From the NCBI GenBank assembly GCA_039714535.1, contig JBDLJC010000033.1, forward strand, positions 1 to 38,199: a DNA stretch of 38,199 bases, written 5' to 3'. Origin of the DNA: JAGXFP01 sp039714535 (GTDB lineage: Bacteria; Desulfobacterota; Desulfobulbia; Desulfobulbales; JAGXFP01). The notes under the pieces are model-generated. The model saw nothing but the letters and a program-made list of their open reading frames with translations. It searched no databases and was not told where the DNA came from. The position numbers and the translations under genes were made by a program. This document shows, one piece after another, positions 16,143 through 24,957 of the stretch; positions within the stretch are counted from its first letter, which is position 1; each line of letters starts with the position of its first letter.

Positions 16143-17467
16143 GCAATCGCCGACCCGGGATAGCTTTTCTTGTCCCTAAAACAAATCGTATCGCCAGACG
16201 TCCCGCCTTAATAAAACTTTGGCGTGAAAGCGTCCGTTTCCGGGAGTCTTCTTTCTTTTTCCCCTTGCCGAATCTGGCCCTTCTGACTTTGGCCGGTCTT
16301 GTCGACAATACATTTGAGCTTGAATACCATGATGAAAATATAGATAAAATTGAACTTGGCGACAATTGCCAAATAGCTGCAATCACCTCGATGACTTGCC
16401 AAGCGAACCGGGCTTACCGTTTGGCTTCAATGTATCGCAAAAAAGGCCTTCACGTTGTCTTAGGCGGCATGCATCCAACCGTTATACCGGAAGAGGCTAT
16501 GAACCATGCTGATACGGTCATCGCCGGGGAGGCGGAGGAACTTTGGCCGGCTTTCTTGAAAGATTACAAGGCCGGGCGGCCCAAGAAACTTTATCAGTCA
16601 TCAAAGAAATCTCCCTACAATCTCAAGAAAGCGCCCGTACCACGATATGACCTGATTCGGCCCCAGGATTACAGGGCGATGCCGGTGCAGGTAGGCCGGG
16701 GCTGTCCTTTGGGTTGTGAGTTCTGTTCGGTTGAGGTGGTTCACGGGCGCAAATATCGCCATAAAGAAATAGAACAGGTATTGGATGAGATCAAGGTGAT
16801 TAAAAAAGTCTGGCAGACTCGGCGGCCAAGAATTTTTTTCACTGATGACAACCTGCACCTGCATCGTGAGGTAACCAGCCGGCTATTGGAGAAGCTTATA
16901 CCTCTGAAAATTAACTGGATGGCCCAAATGGACATCTCTGTCGGCCGGGACCAAGAACTTCTTAGCCTGATGGCCAAGTCAGGCTGCAGTCAGCTATTGA
17001 TAGGTTTTGAGAGTTTGAACCGAGCAAATTTGGACTCGGTACAACCAAATGGCGTAAAGCAGAAACATTTGGCTGAATACGGCAAATTGATCAAAAATAT
17101 CCAGTCGTATGGGATACGGGTATTAGGAATGTTCATCATTGGCCTTGATCAAGACAGGCAGGATGTCTTCCAGCAGTTGCGGGATTTTATCTTTGACAAT
17201 GATCTCCACGATGCCCAGATAACGATCCAGACCCCTCTTCCCGGCACCAGGCTTTACTCAAGGATGCAGAAGGAAGGCCGCCTCCTTGAACCGGTTGATT
17301 GGCAGAGATGCAATTTCTTTTATGTCAATTTTCTTCCCTTGCGCCATACAGCCAGACAACTTGTCCGGGGCCAGTCCTGGCTTTATCAGCAAATCCATTG
17401 CGATGAGGCTGTTGCCCGGCGCCAGAAATATTGGCTGGACCATTATCGTAATCGGATCAAATCTTAA
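16139..17467 (+). CDS. B12-binding domain radical SAM protein
   Basis: This 442-residue protein has an N-terminal cobalamin-binding-like domain (residues about 40-145; IAAITSMTCQANRAYRLA, VVLGGMHPTVIPEEA, VIAGEAE) followed by a radical SAM barrel with C189-x3-C193-x2-C196 (RGCPLGCEFC). The segments FFTDDNLH and LLIGFESLN are typical of the HpnJ/HpnP/BchE group. Members carry out methylations, ring formations or C-C bond rearrangements on lipids and tetrapyrroles. Here it would act on an ACP-bound or released acyl chain. The start GTG overlaps the preceding stop (GTGA). The lower N-terminal conservation leaves open whether cobalamin is actually bound. Confidence 0.9.
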   Translation: MSNRRPGIAFLVPKTNRIARRPALIKLWRESVRFRESSFFFPLPNLALLTLAGLVDNTFELEYHDENIDKIELGDNCQIAAITSMTCQANRAYRLASMYRKKGLHVVLGGMHPTVIPEEAMNHADTVIAGEAEELWPAFLKDYKAGRPKKLYQSSKKSPYNLKKAPVPRYDLIRPQDYRAMPVQVGRGCPLGCEFCSVEVVHGRKYRHKEIEQVLDEIKVIKKVWQTRRPRIFFTDDNLHLHREVTSRLLEKLIPLKINWMAQMDISVGRDQELLSLMAKSGCSQLLIGFESLNRANLDSVQPNGVKQKHLAEYGKLIKNIQSYGIRVLGMFIIGLDQDRQDVFQQLRDFIFDNDLHDAQITIQTPLPGTRLYSRMQKEGRLLEPVDWQRCNFFYVNFLPLRHTARQLVRGQSWLYQQIHCDEAVARRQKYWLDHYRNRIKS

Positions 17468-17481
17468 TTTTTATTCCCTGA

Positions 17482-18909
17482 TTGGATGTTATAGTGGAAA
17501 AGATTATTCGGGACGCAGTAATAGTCGGTGGTGGCATCGGAGGGCTTGTTACGGCCTGTTATCTAATTAAAGCCGGACAAAAGGTCTCCTTAATCGAGGC
17601 GGAAACTGAGCCGGGCGGGCTGTGCCGGACTATTCGCAAAGATAACCTGACCTGGAACACTTCACTATACAGCCTTCGTGGCTGCCAGCCCGGGGGGCCT
17701 TTCCATGAGATTCTCAGCGAACTTGATTTAGATGATGAAATTACTTTCATTCACTCGAAAAGATCATATCTGATTATTCTTGACGGAATATCCTTTCCCA
17801 TAACCACTGAAATTGACGAAATCTTAACTGCGGCCGATAAGCTGCAGGGTAACGGGGCAAAAAAAATCAAACCCCTGCTGGAAAGAATTCTTCAGTTCAA
17901 TCCGGTCCAGGATTTTCCAGACCTTTCCGGCAAGACCTTCCATGATGTAGCCCAAGCCCATGGTATCTGCGACCTGCTTCTTAACGCTCTTGCCGCTCCA
18001 TTTATGATCAGTCTCGGTCTTCCTCCGAAACGGACCTCAGCCTTTTTCGCCTTTCTCAAATATCAGTTGCTCTTAAAGGAAGGAGTTTCGTACCCCCGCG
18101 GCGGCGCCGGCCATCTGGTGAACAAACTGGCAGACGAGTTCACTTCCAGCGGCGGGGAGTTGCTCCTTGGCCAAAAGGTTAATGAAATAACTGAAGAACC
18201 GAATGGTCTTAAAAAGGTAAAAACGGTTGGCGGCCTGAAACGACGTGGCAGACACTTGGTGATTAACGGCGATGCCACCTGGACCATGGGAATGCTGGGC
18301 GGCGGCTTGCCAGCTAAATATCATAAAAAGACTGAGCGGCTCACCCCCAGCCTTTCGGCCAGGTTGCTATTCCTTGCCGCCAGTAAAAGAAACCTCGCCG
18401 CCCTTCACCTGAATCGTTACCCCCATGTTATTTATCTCCGCAACCCAGATCTTGACGAGGTCTACAACCGGATCAGAAAAGGGGGCACTGACGCCTCTTC
18501 AGAAGTTTTCGGGTTGACCAGCCCCGCAACATGGAATTTTCAGGAAGCAAGTGGAGAGATCCAACCGTTGACCGCCTTCTTCCCCTACTCTCTTGATCGA
18601 AAAAATTCCGGTCCCTCCACTGATTCATTACTGAAAACAATCCATGTAACTTCACCGAAATTAAGTGGTGATCTCTCTTTAAAAATAGCTCTTAATCCTG
18701 AAGACATTTTCCGGCACACTTCCAACCGAGCTGGTTCCTTCTGCGGCTGGGAGATGAGCCCAGAGCGTTACGGTCCGGACAGAATTCCACACCGCCTCTC
18801 CCGCCGTGGAATCTTTCTGGCCGGACACTGGACCGATCCCGGCCCCTCCATCCTGAACTGCGCTCTTTCTGGGCGTAAAGCGGCTATGAGTGTTCTGAAA
18901 AGCAGGTGA
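17482..18909 (+). CDS. CrtI-like FAD-dependent oxidoreductase (phytoene dehydrogenase family), copy 1
   Basis: This flavoprotein of 475 residues has the N-terminal dinucleotide motif VIVGGGIGGLVTA (about 13-25), EAETEPGGLCRT, a mid-region typical of carotenoid or retinoid oxidoreductases (YPRGGAGHLVNKLADEF), and the C-terminal FAD motif GIFLAGHWTDPGPSILNCALSGRKAA. Family members desaturate, saturate or isomerise conjugated polyenes. Since no phytoene synthase is near, its substrate is more likely the acyl or polyketide chain made by the adjacent ketosynthases, which is inference. TTG 17482 or GTG 17494 could be the start. It is the last gene of the plus-strand operon, ending 18 bp from the convergent operon. 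Confidence 0.87.
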   Translation: MDVIVEKIIRDAVIVGGGIGGLVTACYLIKAGQKVSLIEAETEPGGLCRTIRKDNLTWNTSLYSLRGCQPGGPFHEILSELDLDDEITFIHSKRSYLIILDGISFPITTEIDEILTAADKLQGNGAKKIKPLLERILQFNPVQDFPDLSGKTFHDVAQAHGICDLLLNALAAPFMISLGLPPKRTSAFFAFLKYQLLLKEGVSYPRGGAGHLVNKLADEFTSSGGELLLGQKVNEITEEPNGLKKVKTVGGLKRRGRHLVINGDATWTMGMLGGGLPAKYHKKTERLTPSLSARLLFLAASKRNLAALHLNRYPHVIYLRNPDLDEVYNRIRKGGTDASSEVFGLTSPATWNFQEASGEIQPLTAFFPYSLDRKNSGPSTDSLLKTIHVTSPKLSGDLSLKIALNPEDIFRHTSNRAGSFCGWEMSPERYGPDRIPHRLSRRGIFLAGHWTDPGPSILNCALSGRKAAMSVLKSR

Positions 18910-18927
18910 AATATCCCGAGTCTTGTT

Positions 18928-20217
18928 TCAGGAAATCATCGGCTGATGAAATACCCATAAGTAGATGCTGCCAAAGATCAAATAGGTAATGGCTGCGGCA
19001 GTCAGCAGTGGCCATTTAATTCGAACCCGGCTCATTTCTCGAAAGACGCAGGCTAATCCCAAGCCGACCAGACCGGCTTGGATAATTTCAAGGGGAAGCC
19101 CCTCCAGGTACCGGACGTGGTCCAGCCAACCGAATTGTTGGTAGCCCGCATTCAAAAGGATGGTTTTTAGGTTCATCGGCCCGGCAATCAACAACGGCAT
19201 GAGGTTCAAAGCAATCACAGCCAGAGCCGCCAGCGGTAACACGGGGCGGGCGACACCCGCTAACCGTTCGGGGAAGAACTCTCCACTTGCTCCAAGTCTG
19301 GCAAGGATCATCATCCAGCCGGCAGGGAAAATTATAATGAGTCCGTGGATGGTCATTTCAAACCAACTGCTTGGTGCGACTCCCAGAAGTTTTGAAAGCT
19401 GCCAGAGAAAGATGGGACGGTCCGTCAGGTGGTAGAGGGACATATCCAGGGACATGCCGAGAAAAACCAGGATGGCCAGCGAGTTCTGAACTGAAGAAGA
19501 AGCAGGTTCAACTACCTTTGGAGGGAACTGCCAGTTGGTAACTATGCTGTCGCGAGAGCAATCTTTCAGGCATTTGCCGCACAGTGAACAAAAATGCGGA
19601 TCTATCCCTTGCGGGACATCTATACCCATTGGGCATTCTTTGCCGGTTTCAGATGCACCCGAACTGCAGATTGTTCCAGCGCACCGCTTTCCACAATTTT
19701 TTGTATTTATTTTCAGCCGAAAAATTGAGATATTTGCCATAATCCCGGCAAAGGCTCCTAGGGGGCAAAAGGTCCTACACCAGATGCGTTTTTGAAAAAG
19801 AAGCGCCAGTATGCAGGATAAGCCAACTAAAAGGAGAATGAGTATCCCGCCGGTACGGATATTTTCTTCAAAGCTAAACCAGAGATTCAAAAAATGAATC
19901 CCGAGTAGAGATGTAGCAAGAAGGATGATCTCGAACCTCTGCAGATTCTTTGGCCAATGCAAGGGTCTTTTGGGAACGATTTTCTGCGCCAGTTCGGTGA
20001 AAAATCCAACCGGGCAGATACTGCACCACATCCGACCTAAGACAAGAAAAGTCAGGGGGAGTGAGGCCCACCAGATATACCAGAGGAGGTAGCTGCCCGG
20101 ATTATACTCGTCACTCTGGGAACCAAAGAAGAGAAAGTAGAGAGTCACCCCCAGAAGCAGAGACATGCCGATCTGGAAGGTAAGGGGGAAAACAGGATGG
20201 GTAAGAAGTCGGCGCAT
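18928..20217 (-). CDS. NapH/NosR-like polytopic 4Fe-4S membrane protein
   Basis: This integral inner-membrane protein has 429 residues and about ten hydrophobic segments. Cytoplasmic cysteine motifs are WCSICPVGFF (C65, C68), WCRTFCPLGAF (C147, C151), a C175-x3-C179-x4-C184 run, and a ferredoxin motif CSLCGKCLKDC (C210-C220). Such proteins pass electrons between quinol or membrane donors and soluble FeS enzymes. As the final gene of an operon with a dehydratase/reductase and its ATP-driven activator, it is a candidate membrane electron donor or entry point for that enzyme. Its start shares one base with the preceding stop (TGATG). Confidence 0.85.
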   Translation of the reverse strand: MRRLLTHPVFPLTFQIGMSLLLGVTLYFLFFGSQSDEYNPGSYLLWYIWWASLPLTFLVLGRMWCSICPVGFFTELAQKIVPKRPLHWPKNLQRFEIILLATSLLGIHFLNLWFSFEENIRTGGILILLLVGLSCILALLFQKRIWCRTFCPLGAFAGIMANISIFRLKINTKNCGKRCAGTICSSGASETGKECPMGIDVPQGIDPHFCSLCGKCLKDCSRDSIVTNWQFPPKVVEPASSSVQNSLAILVFLGMSLDMSLYHLTDRPIFLWQLSKLLGVAPSSWFEMTIHGLIIIFPAGWMMILARLGASGEFFPERLAGVARPVLPLAALAVIALNLMPLLIAGPMNLKTILLNAGYQQFGWLDHVRYLEGLPLEIIQAGLVGLGLACVFREMSRVRIKWPLLTAAAITYLIFGSIYLWVFHQPMIS

Positions 20218-21428
20218 CAGTCAAGCATCTCCGCAAAGGCTTCCAGCCTGGATCGCCACTGGGCTGTGGCCGGGCTGCGATTATCAAGACAGTCGCCGCT
20301 TAATTCAAGAAAGGGCACACCTGCCTTTTTTATAGCACTGGCAAGAAACAGCACCCCGCCGGTTAAAGATTTGCAGCCGACATGGGAAAAATTGACCACC
20401 CCGTCAATGTCATAATCCTTGATCATCTTCAGGACCGTATCGATGCGTCGTTCAACAGTACCGGCCAGGGGGGCATCCAGGATCCGTCTGGCCAGGCCTG
20501 ACAGAGGATCAATCGGATCTATCTCTTCCCACCAGACATGACTCGATTCTTCAAAGACCACCATCATGCCCAGCTCAACCTCGATAAATTGCATGAATTT
20601 ATTATCAAATAACGGAAACAGATGCAGCCAAAGAAGACGATGACGACAGGGAAGAAATTCTTTGGTTCTGATCCTCCCGGAGAGTTCATTTTCATAACCT
20701 GCCATGGCTTCACTTAATTCCGGGGAACCGAGTTTCTGCAGCAGGAGGCCACCGGTCATGCGCAAGGGCGCCACCCCGTAGATTACCGGCGCCTCAGTTT
20801 GTCGTAGTTTATTTGCTTTCTGCCAGTGGAAACGGGTGCGGTTTGATTCCTTTATTGCCGTGGTCAGACGCTCCGGGTCAAATGCTTGCCCGGTAAGTTT
20901 TTCTAAAAATGAAATAAGTTCCCGTAACTGGCCTACGGTGTAATCAACCGCTGCCTGATCACGGGTTGCGGGCACATCCAGAAGAAAATATTCCCGATCA
21001 TATTTCTGGCTGAGAAAGTCACTCATTCTGGGATTATCATCACAGATCGGTACGGTGGCGATAAATGCTTGTGGCACTGGGACCAGCCCGGTTTCCAGGG
21101 CCATGATCGCAATCCGTTGAAAACTGCAGCAGTCGCCACTATGGAAATTTGCCTCGGATCCCAGCAGTAATTCGCCACCCTTGCCAGCAGAAGCCAGAAA
21201 GGCGGCCACCGTTTCCGGGGTCACCGAGTCCACCCCAAAACTAGTCAAGATTTCCGAAGGCACCAGTGGGCTTGACCAGACAACCGATAATTCTCCACTA
21301 ACCTCCTGCTCAAGGTGATCCAACTGCATACCCGCAAGAGCGCCATTGATTTCTAGCCCGGCATAACCTTTAAATTTATGGCCAAAAATCAAGATTCGTT
21401 TGTAGAAATCAATATCAACTTTTTTCAT
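20217..21428 (-). CDS. 2-hydroxyacyl-CoA dehydratase/benzoyl-CoA reductase-type FeS subunit 1
   Basis: This 403-residue soluble protein belongs to the HgdB/HgdA/BcrC superfamily, whose heterodimers bind 4Fe-4S clusters and receive one electron from an ATP-dependent activator. Recognisable parts are SPLVPSEILTSFGV, GDCCSFQR (C100, C101), a coiled helical middle, DGVVNFSHVGCKSLTG and the C-terminal LELSGDC...RLEAFAEML. Cysteines in these three positions could ligate a cluster. Family substrates are 2-hydroxyacyl-CoA or aryl-CoA thioesters; here an acyl-ACP, acyl-CoA or aromatic polyketide intermediate is plausible but unproven. It lies 13 bp after subunit 2 and 1 bp overlaps the membrane FeS gene. 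Confidence 0.82.
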   Translation of the reverse strand: MKKVDIDFYKRILIFGHKFKGYAGLEINGALAGMQLDHLEQEVSGELSVVWSSPLVPSEILTSFGVDSVTPETVAAFLASAGKGGELLLGSEANFHSGDCCSFQRIAIMALETGLVPVPQAFIATVPICDDNPRMSDFLSQKYDREYFLLDVPATRDQAAVDYTVGQLRELISFLEKLTGQAFDPERLTTAIKESNRTRFHWQKANKLRQTEAPVIYGVAPLRMTGGLLLQKLGSPELSEAMAGYENELSGRIRTKEFLPCRHRLLWLHLFPLFDNKFMQFIEVELGMMVVFEESSHVWWEEIDPIDPLSGLARRILDAPLAGTVERRIDTVLKMIKDYDIDGVVNFSHVGCKSLTGGVLFLASAIKKAGVPFLELSGDCLDNRSPATAQWRSRLEAFAEMLD

Positions 21429-21441
21429 CTGTTCCAGTCAT

Positions 21442-22506
21442 CTAGCCACGTAATGATTCGAGAAAGGCTTCCAGCCTGGTCACTGTTCTCGGGCTGGCCC
21501 ATTCCCCATCTTCGATTTCAAGAATCAAGAGCGGCACCCCTGTTTCGTGCATCATATTTCGCCAAACGGGAAGGTTGTATGAATGCAGAGCGCATGATTT
21601 CATCTGGAGAAAGATAATTCCATCATAGTCTCCATTATCTGTTTGCGACCCTATCTGAAAGAGGTGTTCTCGGTTGGCCCGCATTCTGGGGCAGGGAGTT
21701 TTATACAGATAACCTGCTGCCAATCCGGGAATGGGGTCATTTTTATCGGCTTTGATCAGGTCTGTATCGATCCGGTCGTAAAGGCAAGAATCAACTCCTA
21801 CAACCTCGCCACCTAAATCAGCCAAAGTGCTCATCAGTTTATGGTCAATAAAATGTGACCCGGCCACCAGTAACCGTGGACGCTGTGCCTTGCTGACGTC
21901 CGGCTCGGAACCTTCAATTTCCGCAAGGAGATTTTCAAGCTGGAGGTTGAGTTCCCTGCGGTTTTGCAAAGAAGCGGAAGCATGAAGACCTGTCAAACGG
22001 GCGGCAAGTTGCGGACGACCACCGACCATTATTATCTTGAGCAAACGCTGATTTAGTGAACGAAAATGATTGTAAAGCTCAATTGCCGAATAAAGCTTTT
22101 CTTTATCAAAGGCGATGCCGTTAATCAGGGACAAATCTTCAGCAAGCTGCTCCAACTCACGGCCGAAAAAATCAATGGCAGACTGGGAATTAAGCCGGGG
22201 GACTTTCAGGAGGTATTGGAAAGGGAAATTGGCCCGTTCCTGAATATTGTCCCACAGCCGCAACATTGGAAAGCAACTGTCGGTGACAATCAGGCCGCTA
22301 AGTTCTTGTTGAGCTACCTGGCTGTCCAGAAAAGTTGCACAACGACGGACATATGAACAGAGGTTGGCGGGAAGACGAGGATCGGAGCGTTCAGCCTCAA
22401 GGCCCGTTATTAACTGTGGCCTGAAACCGGTCGCCTCGATAAGCTCAAGAGGCACATAGGAGCAAAATACCCCAATCGCCGCTGGGCCTGCCGATTGTTC
22501 AGCCAT
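21442..22506 (-). CDS. 2-hydroxyacyl-CoA dehydratase/benzoyl-CoA reductase-type FeS subunit 2
   Basis: This is the second subunit (354 residues) of the same superfamily. It shows GVFCSYVPLELIEATGFRP, LPANLCSYVRRC (C50, C56), VTDSCFPMLRLWD (C78), a RPRLLVAGSHFIDHKLM strand typical of the second Rossmann-like domain, FLQMKSCALHSYNLP, and the C-terminal LEIEDGEW...TRLEAFLES. C50, C78 and the MKSC cysteine are likely cluster ligands by family analogy. Pairing with subunit 1 and the activator mirrors the HgdA/HgdB/HgdC set. The start overlaps the activator gene by 8 bp and has GAGGCGG just upstream. Confidence 0.85.
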   Translation of the reverse strand: MAEQSAGPAAIGVFCSYVPLELIEATGFRPQLITGLEAERSDPRLPANLCSYVRRCATFLDSQVAQQELSGLIVTDSCFPMLRLWDNIQERANFPFQYLLKVPRLNSQSAIDFFGRELEQLAEDLSLINGIAFDKEKLYSAIELYNHFRSLNQRLLKIIMVGGRPQLAARLTGLHASASLQNRRELNLQLENLLAEIEGSEPDVSKAQRPRLLVAGSHFIDHKLMSTLADLGGEVVGVDSCLYDRIDTDLIKADKNDPIPGLAAGYLYKTPCPRMRANREHLFQIGSQTDNGDYDGIIFLQMKSCALHSYNLPVWRNMMHETGVPLLILEIEDGEWASPRTVTRLEAFLESLRG

Positions 22507-23281
22507 TCTTGTCCGCCTCTTCTTTAGCCAGAAGGGCCGCGCCTAATGCACCGATTATCTGGGGTGAAGACGGCACATTGATAGTTACGCCCAACATCTG
22601 TTCCAACTCCATTGCCACCCCTTTGTTAAGCGCGACACCGCCAGTCATGGCAATGGGCTGATCCAAACCGACCCGGGTAACCATGCTGTTGACTCGCTCG
22701 GATATTGACCTGCAGAGGCCCCTGATGATATCTTCCCGTTTTTTGCCAGCAGAAATAAGACTGATTACCTCTGATTCCGCAAAAACGGTGCAAACATTGC
22801 TGATGCTGGCAGGGTTGTCTGCGGTCATAGCCAAGGGTCCCATTTCATCCAAGGGAATCTGTAGCGAGTTTGCCATTACCTCCAGAAAGCGACCGGTACC
22901 GGCGGCGCAACGATCGTTCATGCAGAAATCAATAACGCGGCCACTGGGGCCGACCAGGATAACCTTACTGTCCTGGCCACCGATATCCACCACCATCCGG
23001 CAATCGGGCAACTCATGGAGAGCGCCGCGGGCATGGCAGGTGATTTCCGTAATTGCCCGGGAGGCAAAAGGAATATTATTCCGCCCGTAGCCGGTGGCAA
23101 CAATTGTGTTGATTTTATCCATGTCAATGGCGGCTTGCTGAGTCACATCATCTGCAACCGTTTGGGCGGCCTGGTTGTGATCAAAACCAGATTTGCTGAC
23201 ACTCGAGGCAATCATCTGTCCGGAGTCGTCGACAAGCACCGCCTTGGCGGTGATGGAACCTATATCTATACCTAAATACAT
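22499..23281 (-). CDS. BadF/HgdC-family ATPase, activator of the FeS dehydratase/reductase
   Basis: This homodimeric ASKHA-fold ATPase of 260 residues uses ATP hydrolysis to inject a low-potential electron into its partner enzyme. Motifs are GIDIGSITAKAVLVD (phosphate 1), VDIGGQDSKVI (phosphate 2) and GGVALNKGV (adenosine). The intersubunit 4Fe-4S ligands are expected at C125 (NDRCAAGTGRFLE) and C164 (NVCTVFAESEV), close to the positions known in HgdC. There is only one activator gene, as in 2-hydroxyacyl-CoA dehydratase systems; classical benzoyl-CoA reductase has two. It is second in the operon, 22 bp after the CrtI-like gene. Confidence 0.93.
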   Translation of the reverse strand: MYLGIDIGSITAKAVLVDDSGQMIASSVSKSGFDHNQAAQTVADDVTQQAAIDMDKINTIVATGYGRNNIPFASRAITEITCHARGALHELPDCRMVVDIGGQDSKVILVGPSGRVIDFCMNDRCAAGTGRFLEVMANSLQIPLDEMGPLAMTADNPASISNVCTVFAESEVISLISAGKKREDIIRGLCRSISERVNSMVTRVGLDQPIAMTGGVALNKGVAMELEQMLGVTINVPSSPQIIGALGAALLAKEEADKNG

Positions 23282-23303
23282 CCTTGTTATACGCCTTTAT
23301 GAG

Positions 23304-24725
23304 CTAATTCTTAAGATGTCTTCCAACCATTCTGGCTGCCAGATAGCCGGAATTGGCAGCCGCGCTGAGCCCTGAACCCGGCCTGGTCCAGTGACCGGCA
23401 AGAAACAGATTATCCCACGGGGTGACCGGTGATAGACGGGCTATGCCGCTTTGTTCCGCTACAGCTTGCCAGCCATAGGTTGCGCCCTGATAGCCGCCGG
23501 TATATCTTTCCAGGGTCATTGGGGTGGCCGAGTCAACCACCTGGATATGCTCAGACAACCCCGGTAAAACTTTTTCAGCACGAGCCACTATGGTTTCAAT
23601 CATTCTTTGCCGATTTTCTTCCCAAAAATTCTCATTCCTGTATGGCGCCATGATGAAAAGGCAAAGAGATTCAGAGCCAGCAGGCGCCATGGCAGGATCG
23701 ATGCGGGAAGGTACGATAATATAAACATAACCAGCAGAAGAAAACAGCATTTCATTATCAGCCAGGGACTGATAGATCTTTTTCATGCGCCCTTCCGGAA
23801 GATGAAGTAAGTGACCTTTGTGTTTGGTCAGTTTATCCAGGGGGCAGTCGATGCCGAGAAATACCATAAAGGCGGAGGGAGATGGTTTAAGGTCTTTTAG
23901 TTTTTTATTTTCGTTATCAGAGATAGATGAAACCATCTGCAACAGTGTTTGCCGGGCATCCATGGCCGCAACAAAGGAACGGGCCTGATATTCCTCACCA
24001 TTTTTGAGACGCAGTGAGTGGAGATACTTCTTATCACCATGATAAGAGACCACCTCTTGCCCCAAAATCACCTCACCACCATGCCTGCGGATTGCTTCCC
24101 TAAGAGCGAGGGCCAGTGAACGCATGCCGCCTACCGGATAATAGCCGCCATCCAGAATGTACTCCCTGAAAAAGGCCAGACCGGAGGGGCCATCTACCTT
24201 GTCGGCAGGTAGTCCCAGGTTGCCCAGAAGCGCTTCCAACATAAAATAAAGCTCTACGGAAAAGTGATATCGCTTAATTATCTCGGCAAAGGAGGTTGTC
24301 CCGCTCTTTAGGGGCCGGTCGGTCTGGCCATTCACAAGTTTGGCAAAATGGAGCAGATTATCCTTCTCTCTTGGAAAGTACGCGAACAAGGTTTGCCACA
24401 ATGCTTCCGGAGCAGCCGGGATCGGGATGGTCAGATGCGGTGAAATTATGGTTTCGCGGATTTCGGAACGCAGAAACTGCTGTTCCAAACCGATGTTCTG
24501 AAATATTTTCCAGAGACGGCCATTGTTGGGCCGGAGGCCAGAAAGAGAACTGGTGCCGGTATCAAAATGATACCCGGCGCGGGTAAAAGAGGTAGCGCAT
24601 CCGCCGGGAACCTTGTTTTTTTCAATAAGCAGCAGGGAATGGCCGCTTACGGCAAGCTGGGCTCCGGCAACCAGCCCGCTGATCCCTCCCCCTACAACAA
24701 TGGCATCATATTGTCTTGTCGCCAT
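23304..24725 (-). CDS. CrtI-like FAD-dependent oxidoreductase (carotenoid isomerase/retinol saturase type), copy 2
   Basis: This 473-residue flavoprotein is paralogous to the plus-strand copy. It has AIVVGGGISGLVAGAQLA (about 8-25), NKVPGGCATSF, YHFDTGTSSLSGL, YPVGGMRSLALALREA and the C-terminal PWDNLFLAGHWTRPGSGLSAAANSGYLAA. These patterns are closest to CrtH/CrtISO and retinol-saturase-like proteins, which isomerise or reduce conjugated double bonds. It is the first gene of the minus-strand operon, with AAGGGG shortly before ATG 24725. Having one CrtI-like enzyme in each convergent operon suggests two successive steps on a polyunsaturated intermediate (inference). Confidence 0.88.
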   Translation of the reverse strand: MATRQYDAIVVGGGISGLVAGAQLAVSGHSLLLIEKNKVPGGCATSFTRAGYHFDTGTSSLSGLRPNNGRLWKIFQNIGLEQQFLRSEIRETIISPHLTIPIPAAPEALWQTLFAYFPREKDNLLHFAKLVNGQTDRPLKSGTTSFAEIIKRYHFSVELYFMLEALLGNLGLPADKVDGPSGLAFFREYILDGGYYPVGGMRSLALALREAIRRHGGEVILGQEVVSYHGDKKYLHSLRLKNGEEYQARSFVAAMDARQTLLQMVSSISDNENKKLKDLKPSPSAFMVFLGIDCPLDKLTKHKGHLLHLPEGRMKKIYQSLADNEMLFSSAGYVYIIVPSRIDPAMAPAGSESLCLFIMAPYRNENFWEENRQRMIETIVARAEKVLPGLSEHIQVVDSATPMTLERYTGGYQGATYGWQAVAEQSGIARLSPVTPWDNLFLAGHWTRPGSGLSAAANSGYLAARMVGRHLKN

Positions 24726-24880
24726 AACCCCTTACTTTATATCCTTTTGTAAACGAAAACTACTTTTTCGAAGTCTGCACTTGTCTTCGCTGCTGCTGGT
24801 AACGCAAATAGCCTTCACGTCTTGATTCATTAATATGAGTCTTCAAGTAGCTGAATTAGAACATTACCAATCAAACAAAA

Positions 24881-24911
24881 AAAAGGGGCTGAAATAATTC
24901 CAGCCCCTTTT
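24881..24911 (-). terminator. Intrinsic terminator after the secreted toroid-repeat gene
   Basis: AAAAGGGGCTG and CAGCCCCTTTT form a perfect 11-bp stem around a 9-nt loop, followed on the minus strand by a run of T. It sits 47 bp after the stop codon at 24958 and isolates that gene from the CrtI/dehydratase operon. Confidence 0.9.
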
Positions 24912-24957
24912 AAGATAATAACGCCATAAAAACGTTATTTACACTTTAACAGAAATC

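Noticed and set aside
20217..23281. Classical benzoyl-CoA reductase (BcrABCD)
   Set aside because: Only one activator-type ATPase subunit is present and no aromatic-degradation genes surround it; the set is closer to the HgdABC architecture.
12771..24725. Carotenoid or hopanoid biosynthesis cluster
   Set aside because: No phytoene synthase, squalene-hopene cyclase or prenyl synthase is present; ACP and ketosynthases point to acyl/polyketide chemistry instead.
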